Assembly (NCBI GenBank): GCA_963580455.1
Contig: OY756961.1
Location: forward strand, 16,783,001 to 16,847,000
DNA length: 64,000 bases
Direction: 5' to 3'
Source: Euonymus europaeus
Lineage: Eukaryota > Streptophyta > Magnoliopsida > Celastrales > Celastraceae
Shown here: positions 1 to 12,000 of the stretch, one piece after another
Position numbering within the stretch: position 1 is the first letter of the stretch
How the letters are laid out: each line of letters opens with the position of its first letter
The notes under the pieces: model-generated
The model's input: the letters and a program-made list of their open reading frames with translations, nothing else
Databases searched by the model: none
What the model was told of the DNA's origin: nothing
Made by a program: the position numbers and the translations under genes

Positions 1-126
1 TTTATGTCAAATTTCAGGAGTATGGGCTTCGTAGATTGTTTCGTTGAGAAAAGACCAATTTTCCTTGTTAATTGGACCATGGGGTTAAAGGTCGTCTTTC
101 CGATGACTTGAGCAACTCCGAACCAA

Positions 127-426
127 CAAAGTTTGTCGTTCTATACTTTTCATTGGTATTTTATGTCGAATGTTACGAGTATTAGTTCCGTAGATTGTTT
201 TGGTGTGAAAAGACCAACTTTCCTTCCGAAGTAGGCCAACTAGTTAAAAGCTCCTCCAGGAACTTTCGGATGACTTGAGCAACTCCGAACCAACAAAGCT
301 TGTCGTTCTATACTTTTCATTGGTATTTTATGTCGAATGTTATGAGTATTAGTTTCCTAGATTGTTTTGGTGCGAAAAGACCAACTTTCCTTCCGAAGTA
401 GGCCAACTAGTTAAAAGCTCGTCTAG
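127..426. repeat. A-A tandem unit, 167-bp period
   Basis: Two A halves follow each other directly (anchors 127 and 294) without an intervening full B half. The unit is an A body joined after CTCCTCCAGGAA to the tail of a B half (CTTTCGGATGACTTGAGC), so the period is 167 bp. The same arrangement is copied at 4,133/4,300 and 8,146/8,312. Confidence 0.88.
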
Positions 427-2531
427 GAAGAGAGTTGGGAATTCCGAATCATCCAGGTTGTTCGCTGCACAATTTTTATTGTATTTTTATGTCAAAGTTT
501 AGGAGAATAGGCTTCGCAGATTGTTTCGTTAATAAAAAGACCAACTTTCCTTCTTAATTGGGCAATAGGATTAAAAGCACCTCTTTCGAGAGACTTGAGC
601 AATTCTTAACAGACAAAGCTTGTCGTTCTACACTTTTTATTGGTATCTTATGTCAAATGTTATGAGTATTGGTTTTGGAGATTCTTTTTGTACCAAAGGA
701 CTATTTTTCATTCCGAAAGAGGCCAAATATTTAAAAGCTCGTCTAAGAAGAGAGTTGGGTAATTCCGAACCATCCAGGTTGTTCGGTATATATTTGTTAT
801 TGTCATTTTATGTCAAATTTAAGGATTATGGGCTTCGTAGATTGTTTCGTTGAGAAAAGACAAACTTTAATTCTTAATTGGAAAATGGGGTTAAAGGTCG
901 TCTTTCGGTTGACTTGAGCAATTCCGAACCAACAAAGCTTGTCGTTCTAGACATTTCATTGCCATTTTATATTAAATGTTACGAGTATTAGTTTCGCAGA
1001 TTGTTTGGGTGCGAAATGACCAACTTTCTATCCGAAGTAGGCCAAATCGTTAAAAGCTCATCTAAGAAGAGAGTTGTGTAATTCTGAATCATCTAGGTTG
1101 TTCCCTGTACAAATTTTTATTGTATTTTTATGTTAAATTTTAGGAGAATAGGCTTCGCAGATCGTTTCGTTGATAAAATGACCAACTTTCAATCTTAATT
1201 GGAGCACGGGGTTAAAGGTCGTCTTTTGGATGACTTGAGCAATTCCGAACCAACAAAGCTTGTTGTTCTAGACTTTTCGTTGGAATTTTATGTCAAATGT
1301 TACGAGTATTAGTTTCGCAGATTGTTTGGGTGCGAGAAGACCAACTTTCTATCCGAAGTAGGCCAAATCGTTAAAAGCTCCTCTAAGAAGAGAGTTGGGT
1401 AATTGCGAATCATCCAGGTTGTTCGCTGTACAATTTTTATTGTATTTTTATGTTAAATTTTCGGAGAATAGGCCTCGCAGATCGTTTCATTGACAAAAAG
1501 ACCAACTCTCCTTCTTAATTGGACAATAGGGTTAAAAGCTCCTCTTACGAGAGACTTGAGCAATTCTCAACCAACAAAGCTTGTCGTTCTACAATTTGTA
1601 TTCATCTATTATGTCAAATAATACGAGTATTGGTTTCATAGATTATTTTGGTGCCAAAGGACCAACTTTCGTTCCAAAGTAGGCCAAATTGTTAAAAGTT
1701 CCTCTTAGAAGACATTTCGGAAATTACAAACCATCTAGGTTGTTCGGTGTATATTTTGTATTGTCATTTTATGTCAAAGTTTAGGAGTATGGGCTTCGTA
1801 GATTGTTTCATTGGAAAAGACCAATTTTCCTTGTTACTTGGACCATGGGGTTAAAGGTCATCTTTCGGATGACTTGAGCAACTCCGAACCAAAAAAGCTT
1901 GTCGTTCTATACTTTTCATTAGTATTTTATGTCGAATGTTACGAGTATTAGTTTCGTAGACTGTTTTGGTGCGAAAAGACCAACTTTCCTTCCGCAGTAG
2001 GCCAACTAGTTAAAAGCTCCTCTAGGAAGAGAGTTGGGAATTCCGAATCATCCAGGTTGTTCGCTGTACAATTTTTATTGTATTTTTATGTCAAATTTTT
2101 TGAGAATAGGCTTCGCAGATCGTTTCGTTGATAAAAAGACCAACTTTCCTTCTTAATTGGACAATAGGATTAAAAGCACCTCTTTCGAGAGACTTGAGCA
2201 ATTCTTCACCGACAAAGCTTGTCGTTCTACACTTTTTATTGATATATTATGTCAAATGTTATTAGTATTGGTTTTGGAGATTATTTTGGTACCAAAGGAC
2301 CAACTTTCGTTCTGAAATAGGCCAAATATTTAAAAGCTCGTCTAAGAAGAGAGTTGGGTAATTCCGAACCATCCAGATTGTTCGGTATATATTTGTTATT
2401 GTCATTTTATGTCAAATTTTAGGATTATGGGCTTCGTAGATTGTTTCGTTGAGGAAAGACAAACTTTAATTCTTAATTGGACAATGGGGTTAAAGGTCGT
2501 CTTTCGGATGACTTGAGCAATTCTGAACCGA

Positions 2532-3000
2532 CAAAGCTTGTCGTTCTAGACTTTTCATTGGTATTTTATGTCGAATGTTACGAGTATTAGTTTCGTAGAT
2601 TGTTTTGGTGCGAAAAGACCAACTTTCCTTCCGAAGTAGGCCAACTAGTTAAAAGCTCCTCTAGGAACTTTCGGATGACTTTAGCAACTCCGAACAAACA
2701 AAGCTTGTCGTTCTATACTTTTCATTGGTATTTTATGTCGAATGTTACGAGTATTAGTTTCGTAGATTGTTGTGGTGCGAAAAGACCAACTTTCCTTCCG
2801 AAGTAGGCCAACTAGTTAAAAGCTCCTCTAGGAACTTTTGGATGACTTTAGCAACTCCGAACAAACAAAGCTTGTCGTTCTATACTTTTCATTGGTATTT
2901 TATGTCGAATGTTACGAGTATTAGTTTCGTAGATTGTTTTGGTGCGAAAAGACCAACTTTCCTTTCGAAGTAGGCCAACTAGTTAAAAGCTCCTCTAGGA
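2532..3000. repeat. A-A-A tandem run, 167-bp period
   Basis: Anchors at 2,532, 2,699 and 2,866 are exactly 167 bp apart. Each unit is an A body with a B tail (ACTTTCGGATGACTTTAGC or close variant). The units are nearly identical, and normal A-B alternation resumes after about 3,000. This is a local monomeric expansion inside a dimeric array. Confidence 0.9.
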
Positions 3001-4006
3001 AGAGAGTTGGGAATTCTGAATCATTGAGGTTGTTCGCTGTACAATTTTTATTGTATTTTATGTCAAATTTTAGGAGAAAAGGCTTCGCAGATCGTTTCGT
3101 TGATAAAAAGACCAACTTTCCTTCTTAATTGAACAATAGGATTAAAAGCACTTCTTTCGAGAGACTTGAGCAATTCTTAACCGACAAAGCTTGTCGTTAT
3201 ATACTTTTCATTGGTATTTTATGTCAAATGTTACGAGTATTACATTCATAGATTGTTTCGGTGAGAAAAGGCCAACTTTAGTTCCGAAATAGGCCAAATC
3301 GTTAAAAGCTGCTATAAGAAGAGAGTTGTGAAATTACAAACCATCTAGGTTGTTCGGTGTATATTTGTTATTGTTATTTTCTGTCAAATTTTTAGGAGTA
3401 TGGGCTTCGTTGATTGTTTCATTGAGAAAAGGCCAACTTTCCTTCTTAATTGGACCATGCGGTTAAAGGTCGTTTTTCGGATGACTTGAGCAATTCCGAA
3501 CCAACAAAGCTTGTCGTTCTATACTTTTCATTTGTATTTTATGTCAAATCTTACGAGTATTAGTTTTTGGTGCGGAAAGACCAACTTTCTTTCCGAAACA
3601 GACAAATCGTTAAAAGATCTTCTAGGAAGAGAGTTGGGCTATTCCGAATCATCTAGGTTGTTCGCTGTAGAATTTTTATTGTATTTTTATCTTAAATTTT
3701 AGGAGAATAGGCTTCGCAGATCGTTTCGTTGACAAAAAGACCAACTCTCCTTCTTAATTGGACAATAGGGTTAAAAGCTCCTCTTTCGAGAGACTTGAGC
3801 AATTCTCAACCAACAAAGCTTGTCGTTCTACAATTTTTATTCATATATTATGTCAAATAATACGAGTATTGGTTTCGTAGATTATTTTGGTGCCAAAGGA
3901 CCAACTTTCGTTCCAAAGTAGGCCAAATCGTTAAAAGCTCCTCTTAGAAGACATTTTGGAAATTACAAACCATCTAGGTTGTTCGGTGTATATTTTGTAT
4001 TGTCAT

Positions 4007-7000
4007 TTTATGTCAAATTTCAGGAGTATGGGCTTCGTAGATTGTTTCGTTGAGAAAAGACCAATTTTCCTTGTTAATTGGACCATGGGGTTAAAGGTCG
4101 TCTTTCCGATGACTTGAGCAACTCCGAACCAACAAAGTTTGTCGTTCTATACTTTTCATTGGTATTTTATGTCGAATGTTACGAGTATTAGTTCCGTAGA
4201 TTGTTTTGGTGTGAAAAGACCAACTTTCCTTCCGAAGTAGGCCAACTAGTTAAAAGCTCCTCCAGGAACTTTCGGATGACTTGAGCAACTCCGAACCAAC
4301 AAAGCTTGTCGTTCTATACTTTTCATTGGTATTTTATGTCGAATGTTATGAGTATTAGTTTCCTAGATTGTTTTGGTGCAAAAAGACCAACTTTCCTTCC
4401 GAAGTAGGCCAACTAGTTAAAAGCTCGTCTAGGAAGAGAGTTGGGAATTCCGAATCATCCAGGTTGTTCGCTGCACAATTTTTATTGTATTTTTATGTCA
4501 AAGTTTAGGAGAATAGGCTTCGCAGATTGTTTCGTTGATAAAAAGACCAACTTTCCTTCTTAATTGGGCAATAGGATTAAAAGCACCTCTTTCGAGAGAC
4601 TTGAGCAATTCTTAACAGACAAAGCTTGTCGTTCTACACATTTTATTGGTATCTTATGTCAAATGTTATGAGTATTGGTTTTGGAGATTCTTTTTGTACC
4701 AAAGACTATTTTTCATTCCGAAAGAGGCCAAATATTTAAAAGCTCGTCTAAGAAGAGAGTTGGGTAATTCGGAACCATCCAGGTTGCTCGGTATATATTT
4801 GTTATTGTCATTTTATGTCAAATTTTAGGATTATGGGCTTTGTAGATTGTTTCGTTGAGAAAAGACAAACTTTAATTCTTAATTGGACAATGGGGTTAAA
4901 GGTCGTCTTTCGGATGACTTGAGCAATTCCGAACCAACAAAACTTGTCGTTCTAGACTTTTCATTGCTATTTTATGTCAAATGTTACGAGTATTAGTTTA
5001 GCAGATTGTTTGGGTGCGAAAGGACGAACTTTCTATCCGAAGTAGGCCAAATCGTTAAAAGCTCATCTAAGAAGAGAGTTCGGTAATTCTGAATCATCTA
5101 GACTGTTCGCTGTACCAATTTTTATCGTATTTTTATGTTAAATTTTAGGAGAATAGGCTTCGCAAGTCGTTTCGTTGACAAAAAGATCAACTTTCCTTCT
5201 TAATTGGACAATAGGGTTAAAGGCACCTCTTTGGGGAGACTTGAGCAATTCTTAACCGACAAAGCTTGTCGTTATATACTTTTCGTTGGTATTTTATGTC
5301 AAATGTTACGAGTATTACTTTCATAGATTGTTTCGGTGAGAAAAGGCCAACTTTCGTTCCGAAATAGGCCAAATCGTTAAAAGCTCTTCTAAGAAGAGAG
5401 TTGTGAAATTACAAACCATCTAGGTTGTTCGGTGTATATTTGTTATTGTCATTTTCTGTCAAATTTTAGGAGTACATGCTTCGTAGATTGTTTTGTTGAG
5501 AATAGACCAACTTTCCTTCCTAATTGGACCATGGGGTTAAAGGTCGTTTTTCGAATGACTTGAGCAATTCCGAACCAACAAAGCTTGTCGTTCTATACTT
5601 TTCATTTGTATTTTGTGTCAAATCTTACGAGTATTAGTCTTTGGTGCGGAAAGACCAACTTTCGTTCCGAAATAGACCAAATCGTTAAAAGCTCTTCTAG
5701 GAAAAGAGTTGGGCAATTCCGAATCATCTAGGTTCTTTGCTGTACAATTTTCATTGTGCTTTTATGTTAAATTTTAGGAGAATAGGCTTCGCAGATCGTT
5801 TCGTTGACAAAAAGACCAACTTTCAATCTTAATTGGACCAAGGGGTTAAAGGTCGTCTTTCGAATGACTTGAGCAACTCCGAACCAACAAAGGTTGCCAT
5901 TCTATACTTTTTATTGGTATTTTATGTCGAATGTTACGAGTATTAGTTCCGTAGATTATTTTGGTGCGAAAAGACCAACTTTCCTTCCGAGGTAGGCCAA
6001 CAAGTTAAAAGCTCCTCTAGGAACTTTCGCATGACTTGAGCAACTCCGAAACAACAAAGCTTGTCATTCTATACTTTTCATTGGTATTTTATGTCGAATG
6101 TTACGAGTATTAGTTTCGTAGATTGTTTTGGTCCGAAAAGACCAACTTTCCTTCCGAAGTAGGCCAACTAGTTAGAAGCTCCTTTAGCAACTTTCGGATG
6201 ACTTTAGCAACTCTGAACAAACAAAGCTTGTCATTCTATACTTTTCATTGGTATTTTATGTCGAATGTTACGAGTATTAGTTTTGTAGATTGTTTTGCTG
6301 CGAAAAGACCAACTTTTCTTCCGAAGTAGGCCAACTAGTTAAAAGCTCCTCTTGGAACTTTTGGATTACTTTAGCAACTCCGAACAAACGAAGCTTGTCG
6401 TTCTATACTTTTCATTGGTATTTTATGTCGAATGTTACGAGTATTAGTTTCGTAGGTTGTTTTGGTGCGAAAAGACCAACTTTCCTTCCGAAGTAGGCCA
6501 ACTAGTTAAAAGCTCCTCTAGGAACTTTCGGATGACTTTAGCAACTTTGAACAAACAAAGCTTGTCGTTCTAGACTTTTCATTGCCATTTTATGTCAAAT
6601 GTTATGAGTATTAGTTTCGCAGATTGTTTGGGTGCGAAAGGACGAACTTTCTATCCGAAGTAGGCCAAATCGTTAAAAGCTCATCTAAGAAGAGAGTTGG
6701 GTAATTCTGAATCATCTAGGTTGTTCACTGTACAAATTTTTATTGTATTTTTATGTTAAATTTTTGGAGAATTGGCTTCGCAAGTCGTTTCGTTGACAAA
6801 AAGACCAACTTTCCTTCTTAATTGGAGAATAGAGTTAAAAGCACCTCTTTGGAGAGACTTGAGCAATTCTTAACCGACAAAGCTTGTCGTTATATACTTT
6901 TCGTTGGTATTTTATGTCAAATGTTACGAGTATTACTTTCATAGATTGTTTCGGTGAGAAAAGGCCAACTTTCGTTCCGAAATAGGCCAAATCGTTAAAA

Positions 7001-8019
7001 GCTCCTCTAAAAAGAGAGTTGTGAAATTACAAACCATCTAGGTTGTTCGGTGTATATTTGTTATTGTCATTTTCTGTCAAATTTTAGGAGTACATGCTTC
7101 GTAGATTGTTTCGTTGAGAAAAGACCAACTTTCCTTCCTAATTGGACCATGAGGTTAAAGGTCGTTTTTCGGATGACTTGAGCAATTCCGAACCAACAAA
7201 GCTTGTCGTTCTATACTTTTCATTTGTATTTTATGTCAAATCTTAGGAGTATTAGTTTTTGGTGCGGAAAGACCAACTTTCTTTCCGAAACAGACCAAAT
7301 CGTTAAAAGCTCTTCTAGGAAGAGAGTTGGGCTATTCCGAATCATCTAGGTTGTTCGCTGTACAATTTTTATTGTATTTTTATGTTAAATTTTAGGAGAA
7401 TAGGCTTTGTAGATCGTTTCGTTGATAACAAGACCAACTTTCAATGTTAATTGGACCACGGGGTTAAAGGTCGTCTTTCGGATGACTTGAGCAATTTCGA
7501 ACCAACAAAGCTTGTCGTTCTAGACTTTTCATTGGAACTTTATGTTAAATGTTATGAGTATTAGTTTCGCAGATTGTTTGGGTGCGAGAAGACAAACTTT
7601 CTATCCGAAGTAGGCCAAATCGTTAAAAGCTCCTCTAAGAAGAGAGTTGGGTAATTGCGAATCATCCAGGTTGTTGACTGTACAATTTTTATTGTATTTT
7701 TATGTTAAATTTTAGGAGAATAGGCTTCGCAGATCGTTTCGTTGACAAAAAGACCAACTCTCCTTCTTAATTGGACAATAGGGTTAAAAGCTCCTCTTTC
7801 GAGAGACTTGAGCAATTCTCAACCAACAAAGCTTGTCGTTCTACAATTTTTATTCATATATTATGTCAAATAATACGAGTATTGGTTTCGTAGATTATTT
7901 TGGTGCCAAAGGACCAACTTTCATTCCAAAGTAGGCCAAATCGTTAAAAGCTCCTCTTAGAAGACATTTTGGAAATTACAAACCATCTAGGTTGTTCGGT
8001 GTATATTTTGTATTGTCAT
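4007..8019. repeat. 4.0-kb higher-order repeat, copy 2
   Basis: This copy starts at the position equivalent to base 1 and ends where the same block begins again at 8,020. Its overall length (4,013 bp) nearly equals copy 1, but the inside has been reshuffled. The variant at 3,196 in copy 1 lies at 6,889 here (offset 3,693, about one dimer short). The variant at 3,742 lies at 7,754 (offset about 4,013). So about one dimer was lost and one gained (near 7,430-7,730). It also carries the longest A-only run, 5,888-6,555. Confidence 0.85.
5888..6555. repeat. Four A-type units in tandem, 167-bp period
   Basis: Anchors at 5,888, 6,055, 6,222, 6,389 and 6,556 are each 167 bp apart, giving four successive A-plus-B-tail units. 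This is the longest A-only run in the window. It lies in HOR copy 2 at a place that is not exactly equivalent to the three-unit run of copy 1, so the number and location of these units have changed between the HOR copies. Confidence 0.9.
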
Positions 8020-8307
8020 TTTATGTCAAATTTTAGGAGTATGGGCTTCGTAGATTGTTTCGTTGAGAAAATACCAATTTTCCTTCTTAATTGGACCATG
8101 GGGTTAAAGGTCTGCTTTCGGATGACTTGAGCAACTCCGAACCAACAAAGCTTGTCATTCTATACTTTTATTGGTATTTTATGTCGAATGTTACGAGTAT
8201 TAGTTCCGTAGATTGTTTTGGTGTGAAAAGACCAACTTTCCTTCCGAAGTAGTCCAACTAGTTAAAAGCTCCTCTAAGAACTTTCGGATGACTTGAGCAA
8301 CTCCGAA

Positions 8308-8312
8308 CCAAC
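8308..8312. repeat. Target-site duplication CCAAC (left; right copy 9,879-9,883)
   Basis: CCAAC lies immediately before TGATAAG and again immediately after ATAACA. Removing the element and one copy restores an intact satellite junction (GAACCAACAAAGCTTG). Confidence 0.93.
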
Positions 8313-8818
8313 TGATAAGTACCAGAATATACATTCTTAAAGTGCTAAAATACTACCAAAGCAATGCCAAGAAATTGTGCTTAAAAGCTGAATTTTCAAG
8401 ATTATTGTACTTAAGATCTTCTTGGATGTTTTGCAGGTTAAGAGGCAGTAAGAGATGTCGGAATGAGATTTGATCTTCAAAAAATTTTTAGAGGACACTT
8501 CAAGCTTTTCAGGAAGTATTGGTTCACTAAAATCTGAGTTCATTTGGGCCTCTAAAGGTTGCCTCGAAGTCAAGTTTGGAAGTTATATCCGAAGCATAAT
8601 TTCTGTTTGCAGACCAGACCTTTAGAAGCCCATAACTTGAGTGTCTGATGTCCAGATTGAGTGATTCAAAAGCCCATAATTATCTACACATTTGTATCTA
8701 CAATATTTATTAAGGGTTTTAGTTCATAATAGGCTTCGTTTAGGCCCAGAATGCAGTTACAAGATTAGTGTGTAATTGGAAGTTGATGTCATTGATGATA
8801 CCATTTCCATTCAAAGAG

Positions 8819-8858
8819 TGGACAATCCACCACACCAATTTGATGGACAATCCGCCAC
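8819..8858 (+). promoter_or_regulatory. Direct repeat upstream of the LTR TATA box
   Basis: TGGACAATCC(A/G)CCAC occurs twice, 25 bp apart (8,819-8,833 and 8,844-8,858), about 45-80 bp upstream of the TATA box. Short repeated boxes in this position are common in the U3 part of plant LTRs and can act as enhancer sites. That role is inferred. Confidence 0.45.
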
Positions 8859-8898
8859 CAAAAGATGGCACTAACTCCTCCACTATGTGCTCATTTTC

Positions 8899-8910
8899 TC
8901 TATAAATAGA
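8899..8910 (+). promoter_or_regulatory. TATA box of the solo LTR
   Basis: TCTATAAATAGA is a near-ideal plant TATA box (TATAAATA at 8,901-8,908). The GA-rich tract that begins just downstream would fall in the transcribed leader. It could start transcription into the satellite to the right of the LTR. Confidence 0.6.
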
Positions 8911-8954
8911 GAGGAGTAGGAGCTAGGAGGGGGAGCTTGGAGACAAGAAGGAAA

Positions 8955-9012
8955 GAGGAGAAGGATTGGAGGCAAAAAGAGGAGAAGGATTGGAGGCAAA
9001 AGGAGGAGAAGG
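8955..9012 (+). repeat. 24-bp GA-rich minisatellite inside the LTR
   Basis: A 24-bp unit beginning GAGGAGAAGGATTGG is present at 8,955-8,978 and 8,979-9,002, with a partial third copy at 9,003-9,012. It lies in a purine-only-like stretch (about 8,925-9,040) downstream of the TATA box. Confidence 0.8.
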
Positions 9013-12000
9013 AAAAGAAGAAAACAAGGCTTGTGTTTGTAATTATGTTTTTATGTTTCATGTTTTATTTGGTTATGTATAACTAAACTCTTGTTAGTTA
9101 GGGCTTGTCTTGAAGCCCTAAGCATGCTTTCAATTTTATAAGTTGTGTGGATTTCAATTTCTACAAGCATGATGATTTTGATTTTTCCATATTATGTGAG
9201 TTCTAGTATTGTGTTTCTTTGAGTAGCTAACTTTGAAGCATGTATTAGAATTAATTGTTGTAGAACATGGTCAATTGCCTTGTTGAATATGTTCTTTCTT
9301 GCAACATATAATTCAGTTGAAAATGAATTATGAAAAATCAATTCTTGAATACCTAAGTACAAATACCATGTATTAGGATTCTTGTGACATTCATATTCTC
9401 TTTGCTCTTATTGAATTCTTGATTGTTGATTGATGCAGACGCCATGCTAGATTTCGATTAAGAATACACGTAATGAGGTAGACGCCATACACTTTACACG
9501 CAATTAAGAGAGAATCATACAACTTGAGTTTGGCCATGACCTTGTTGTGAATGTTGTCATCATATGCTTGTTAAAATTGTTAGTCTATTATTTCTTATAA
9601 ATTGTTTGAATGTTTTGTGGTGGATTATGAGTCTTAGCTATTGTTTTCATTAATATCAATTCTCATTCTTGTTCTCAACATCAATTTCTTTGTCTTAATT
9701 TTTATCTATTAAAAGATTTAACCCCCCTTTTCCCCCTTTTATAATTGTATCAATTATATTCAAGTGTTAGACTATATATCTATTAGCATCACTCCTTGTG
9801 GGATCGACTCTTACTTGTTCACTATATATTAATTGTACATTTGTAAGTATATTTTAAATTGTTACTAACGACATAACACCAACAAAGCTTGTCGTTCTAT
9901 ACTTTTCATTGGTATTTTATGTCGAATGTTATGAGTATTAGTTTCGTAGATTGTTTTGGTGCGAAAAGACCAACTTTCCTTCCGAAGTAGGCCAACTAGT
10001 TAAAAGCTCCTCTAGGAAGAGAGTTGGGAATTCCGAATCATCCAGGTTGTTCGCTGTACAATTTTTATTGTATTTTTATGTCAAATTTTAGGAGAATAGG
10101 TTTCGCAGATCGTTTCGTTGATAAAAAGACCAACTTTCCTTCTTAATTGGACAATAGGATTAAAAGCACCTCTTTCGAGAGACTTGAGCAATTCTTAACC
10201 GACAAAGCTTGTCGTTCTACACTTTTTATTAATATATTATGTCAAATGTTATGAGTCTTGGTTTTGGAGATTATTTTGGTACCAAAGGACCAACTTTCGT
10301 TCTGAAATAGGCCAAATATTTAAAAGCTCGTCTAAGAAGAGAGTTGGGTAATTCCGAACCATCCAGGTTGTTCGGTATATATTTGTTATTGACATTTGTA
10401 CGTTAAATTTTAGGATTATGGGCTTCGCAGATCGTTTCGTTGACAAAAAGACCAACTCTCATTCTTAATTGGACCATGGGGTTAAAGGTCGTCTTTCGGA
10501 TTACTTGAGCAATTCCGAACAAACAAAGCTTGTCGTTCTAGACTTGTCATTGGAATTTTATGTCAAATGTTACGAGTATTAGTTTCGCAGATTCTTTGGG
10601 TGCGAGAAGACCAACTTTCTATCCGAAGTAGGCCAAATCGTTGAAAGCTCATCTAAGAAGAGAGCTGGGTAATTCAAAATCATCTAGGCTATTCGCTTTA
10701 CAAATTTTTATTGTATTTTTATGTTAAATTTTAGGAGAATAGGCTTCGCAAGTCGTTTCGTTGACAAAAAGACCAACTTTCCTTCTTAATTGGACCATAG
10801 GGTTAAAAGTCGTCTTTCGGATGACTTGAGCATTTTCGAACCAATAAAGCTTGTCGTTCTATACCTTTCATTGCTATTTTATGTCAAATGTTATGAGTAT
10901 TAGTTTTGGAGATTGTTTTGGTGAGAAAAGACCAACTTTCGTTCCGAAATTGGCCAAATCGTTAAAAGCTCCTCTAAGAAGAGAGTTGGGAATTACAAAC
11001 CCTCTAGGTTGTTCGATGTATATTTTTTGTTGTCATTTTAAGTCAAATTTTAGGAGTATGGGCTTCGTAGATTGTTTCGTTGAGAATAGACCAACTTTCC
11101 TTCTTAATTGGACCATGGGGTTAAAGGTCGTCTTTCGGATGACTTGAGCAACTCAGAAACAACAAAGCTTGTCGTTCTATACTTTTCATTGGTATTTTAT
11201 GTCGAATGTTACGAGTATTAGTTTCGTAGATTGTTTTAGTGCGAAAAGACCAACTTTCCTTCCGAAGTAGGCCAACTAGATAAAAGCTCCTATAGGAAGA
11301 GAGTTGGGTAATTCCGAATCATCCAGGTTGTTCGCTGTACAATTTTTATTGTATTTTTATGTCAAATTTTAGGAGAATAGGCTTCGCAGATCGTTTCGTT
11401 GATAAAAAGACCAACTTTCCTTCTTCATTGGACAATAGGGTTAAAAACACCTCTTTCGAGAGACTTGAGCAATTCTTAACCGACAAAGCTTGTCGTTATA
11501 TACTTTTCGTTGGTATTTTATGTCAAATGTTACAAGTATTACTTTCATAGATTGTTTCGATGAGAAAAGGCCAACTTTCTTTCCGAAATAGGCCAAATCG
11601 TTAAAAGCTCCTATAAGAAGAGAGTTGTGAAATTACAAACCATCTAGGTTTTCCGGTGTATATTTGTTATTGTCATTTTCTGTCATATTTTAGGAGTATG
11701 GGCTTCGTAGATTGTTTCGTTGAGAAAAGACCAACTTTACTTCTTAATTGGACCATGGGGTTAAAGGTCGTTTTTCGGATGACTTGAGCAATTCCGAACC
11801 AACAAAGCTTGTCGTTCTATACTTTTCATTTGTATTTTATGTCAAATCTTACTAGTATTAGTTTTTGGTGCGGAAGGACCAACTTTCGTTCCGAAGTAGG
11901 CCAAATTGTTAAAAGCTCCTCTTAGAAGAGAGTTGGGAAATTACAAACTAACTAGGTTGTTCGGTGTATATTTTGTATTGTCATTTTATGTCAAATTTTC

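Larger units (their letters stand above)
1..4006. repeat. 4.0-kb higher-order repeat, copy 1
   Basis: Position 1 corresponds to position 4,007, and bases 1 to ~930 match 4,007 to ~4,935 almost base for base (anchors 127/4133, 294/4300, 614/4620, 933/4938). They share rare variants such as GTTCCGTAGATTG, GTGTGAAAAGACC and an unusual TTCTTTTTGTACC subtype. The copy is cut by the window start, so its true left boundary is unknown. The middle (about 1.0-3.2 kb) is less collinear with copy 2 than the two ends. Confidence 0.88.
1..8312. repeat. Satellite array segment 1 (320-bp A/B dimers, ~4.0-kb HOR)
   Basis: This stretch is tandem satellite with no gene in it. Anchors (CAAAG of AAAGCTTGTCG) at 614, 933, 1254, 1575, 1893 and 2213 give a dimer period of 318-321 bp. 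The shared block CCAACTTTC/CCAACTCTC at 1341, 1502 and 1662 shows that each dimer is two ~160-bp halves. The halves are clearly related but diverged: A has GAGTATTAGTTTCG, B has GGAGAATAGGCTTCGCAG. All open frames of 60-80 codons here are the same satellite frames recurring at the repeat period, with no recognisable domain. The segment ends at the target-site duplication of the LTR starting at 8,313. It is plant-type satellite DNA; whether it is centromeric cannot be seen. Confidence 0.97.
8313..9878 (+). mobile_element. Solo LTR of an LTR retrotransposon (1,566 bp)
   Basis: This non-satellite insertion starts TGATAAGT, ends ACATAACA (TG...CA) and is flanked by a perfect 5-bp duplication, CCAAC. 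There is no second direct repeat, primer-binding site, gag/pol reading frame or polypurine tract, so it is a solo LTR rather than a full element. Orientation comes from a TATA box at 8,901, upstream of a long GA-rich tract. Two 15-bp direct repeats of the type TGGACAATCC(A/G)CCAC lie just upstream of the TATA box, at 8,819-8,833 and 8,844-8,858. Near the 3' end is CTTGTGGGATCGAC, a motif I associate with LTR ends of plant Ty3/gypsy-type elements, but the lineage is not proven. The 78-codon reverse frame at 8,337-8,573 is not a gene. Confidence 0.88.
8020..10400. repeat. 4.0-kb higher-order repeat, copy 3 (partial, split by a solo LTR)
   Basis: The block at 1 and 4,007 begins again at 8,020 with the diagnostic GTTCCGTAGATTG and GTGTGAAAAGACC variants and the A-to-A junction. 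It is interrupted at 8,313 by the solo LTR and resumes at 9,879. Anchors 9,883 and 10,203 reproduce the 294/614 spacing of copy 1 (320 bp). Collinearity is lost near 10,400, where a differently derived B unit follows. The LTR is absent from the same position in copies 1 and 2, so it arrived after the HOR was amplified. Confidence 0.8.

Noticed and set aside
8313..9878. Complete short non-autonomous element (TRIM/LARD)
   Set aside because: No direct terminal repeats are seen within the insertion, and no primer-binding site or polypurine tract sits inside a terminal repeat pair.
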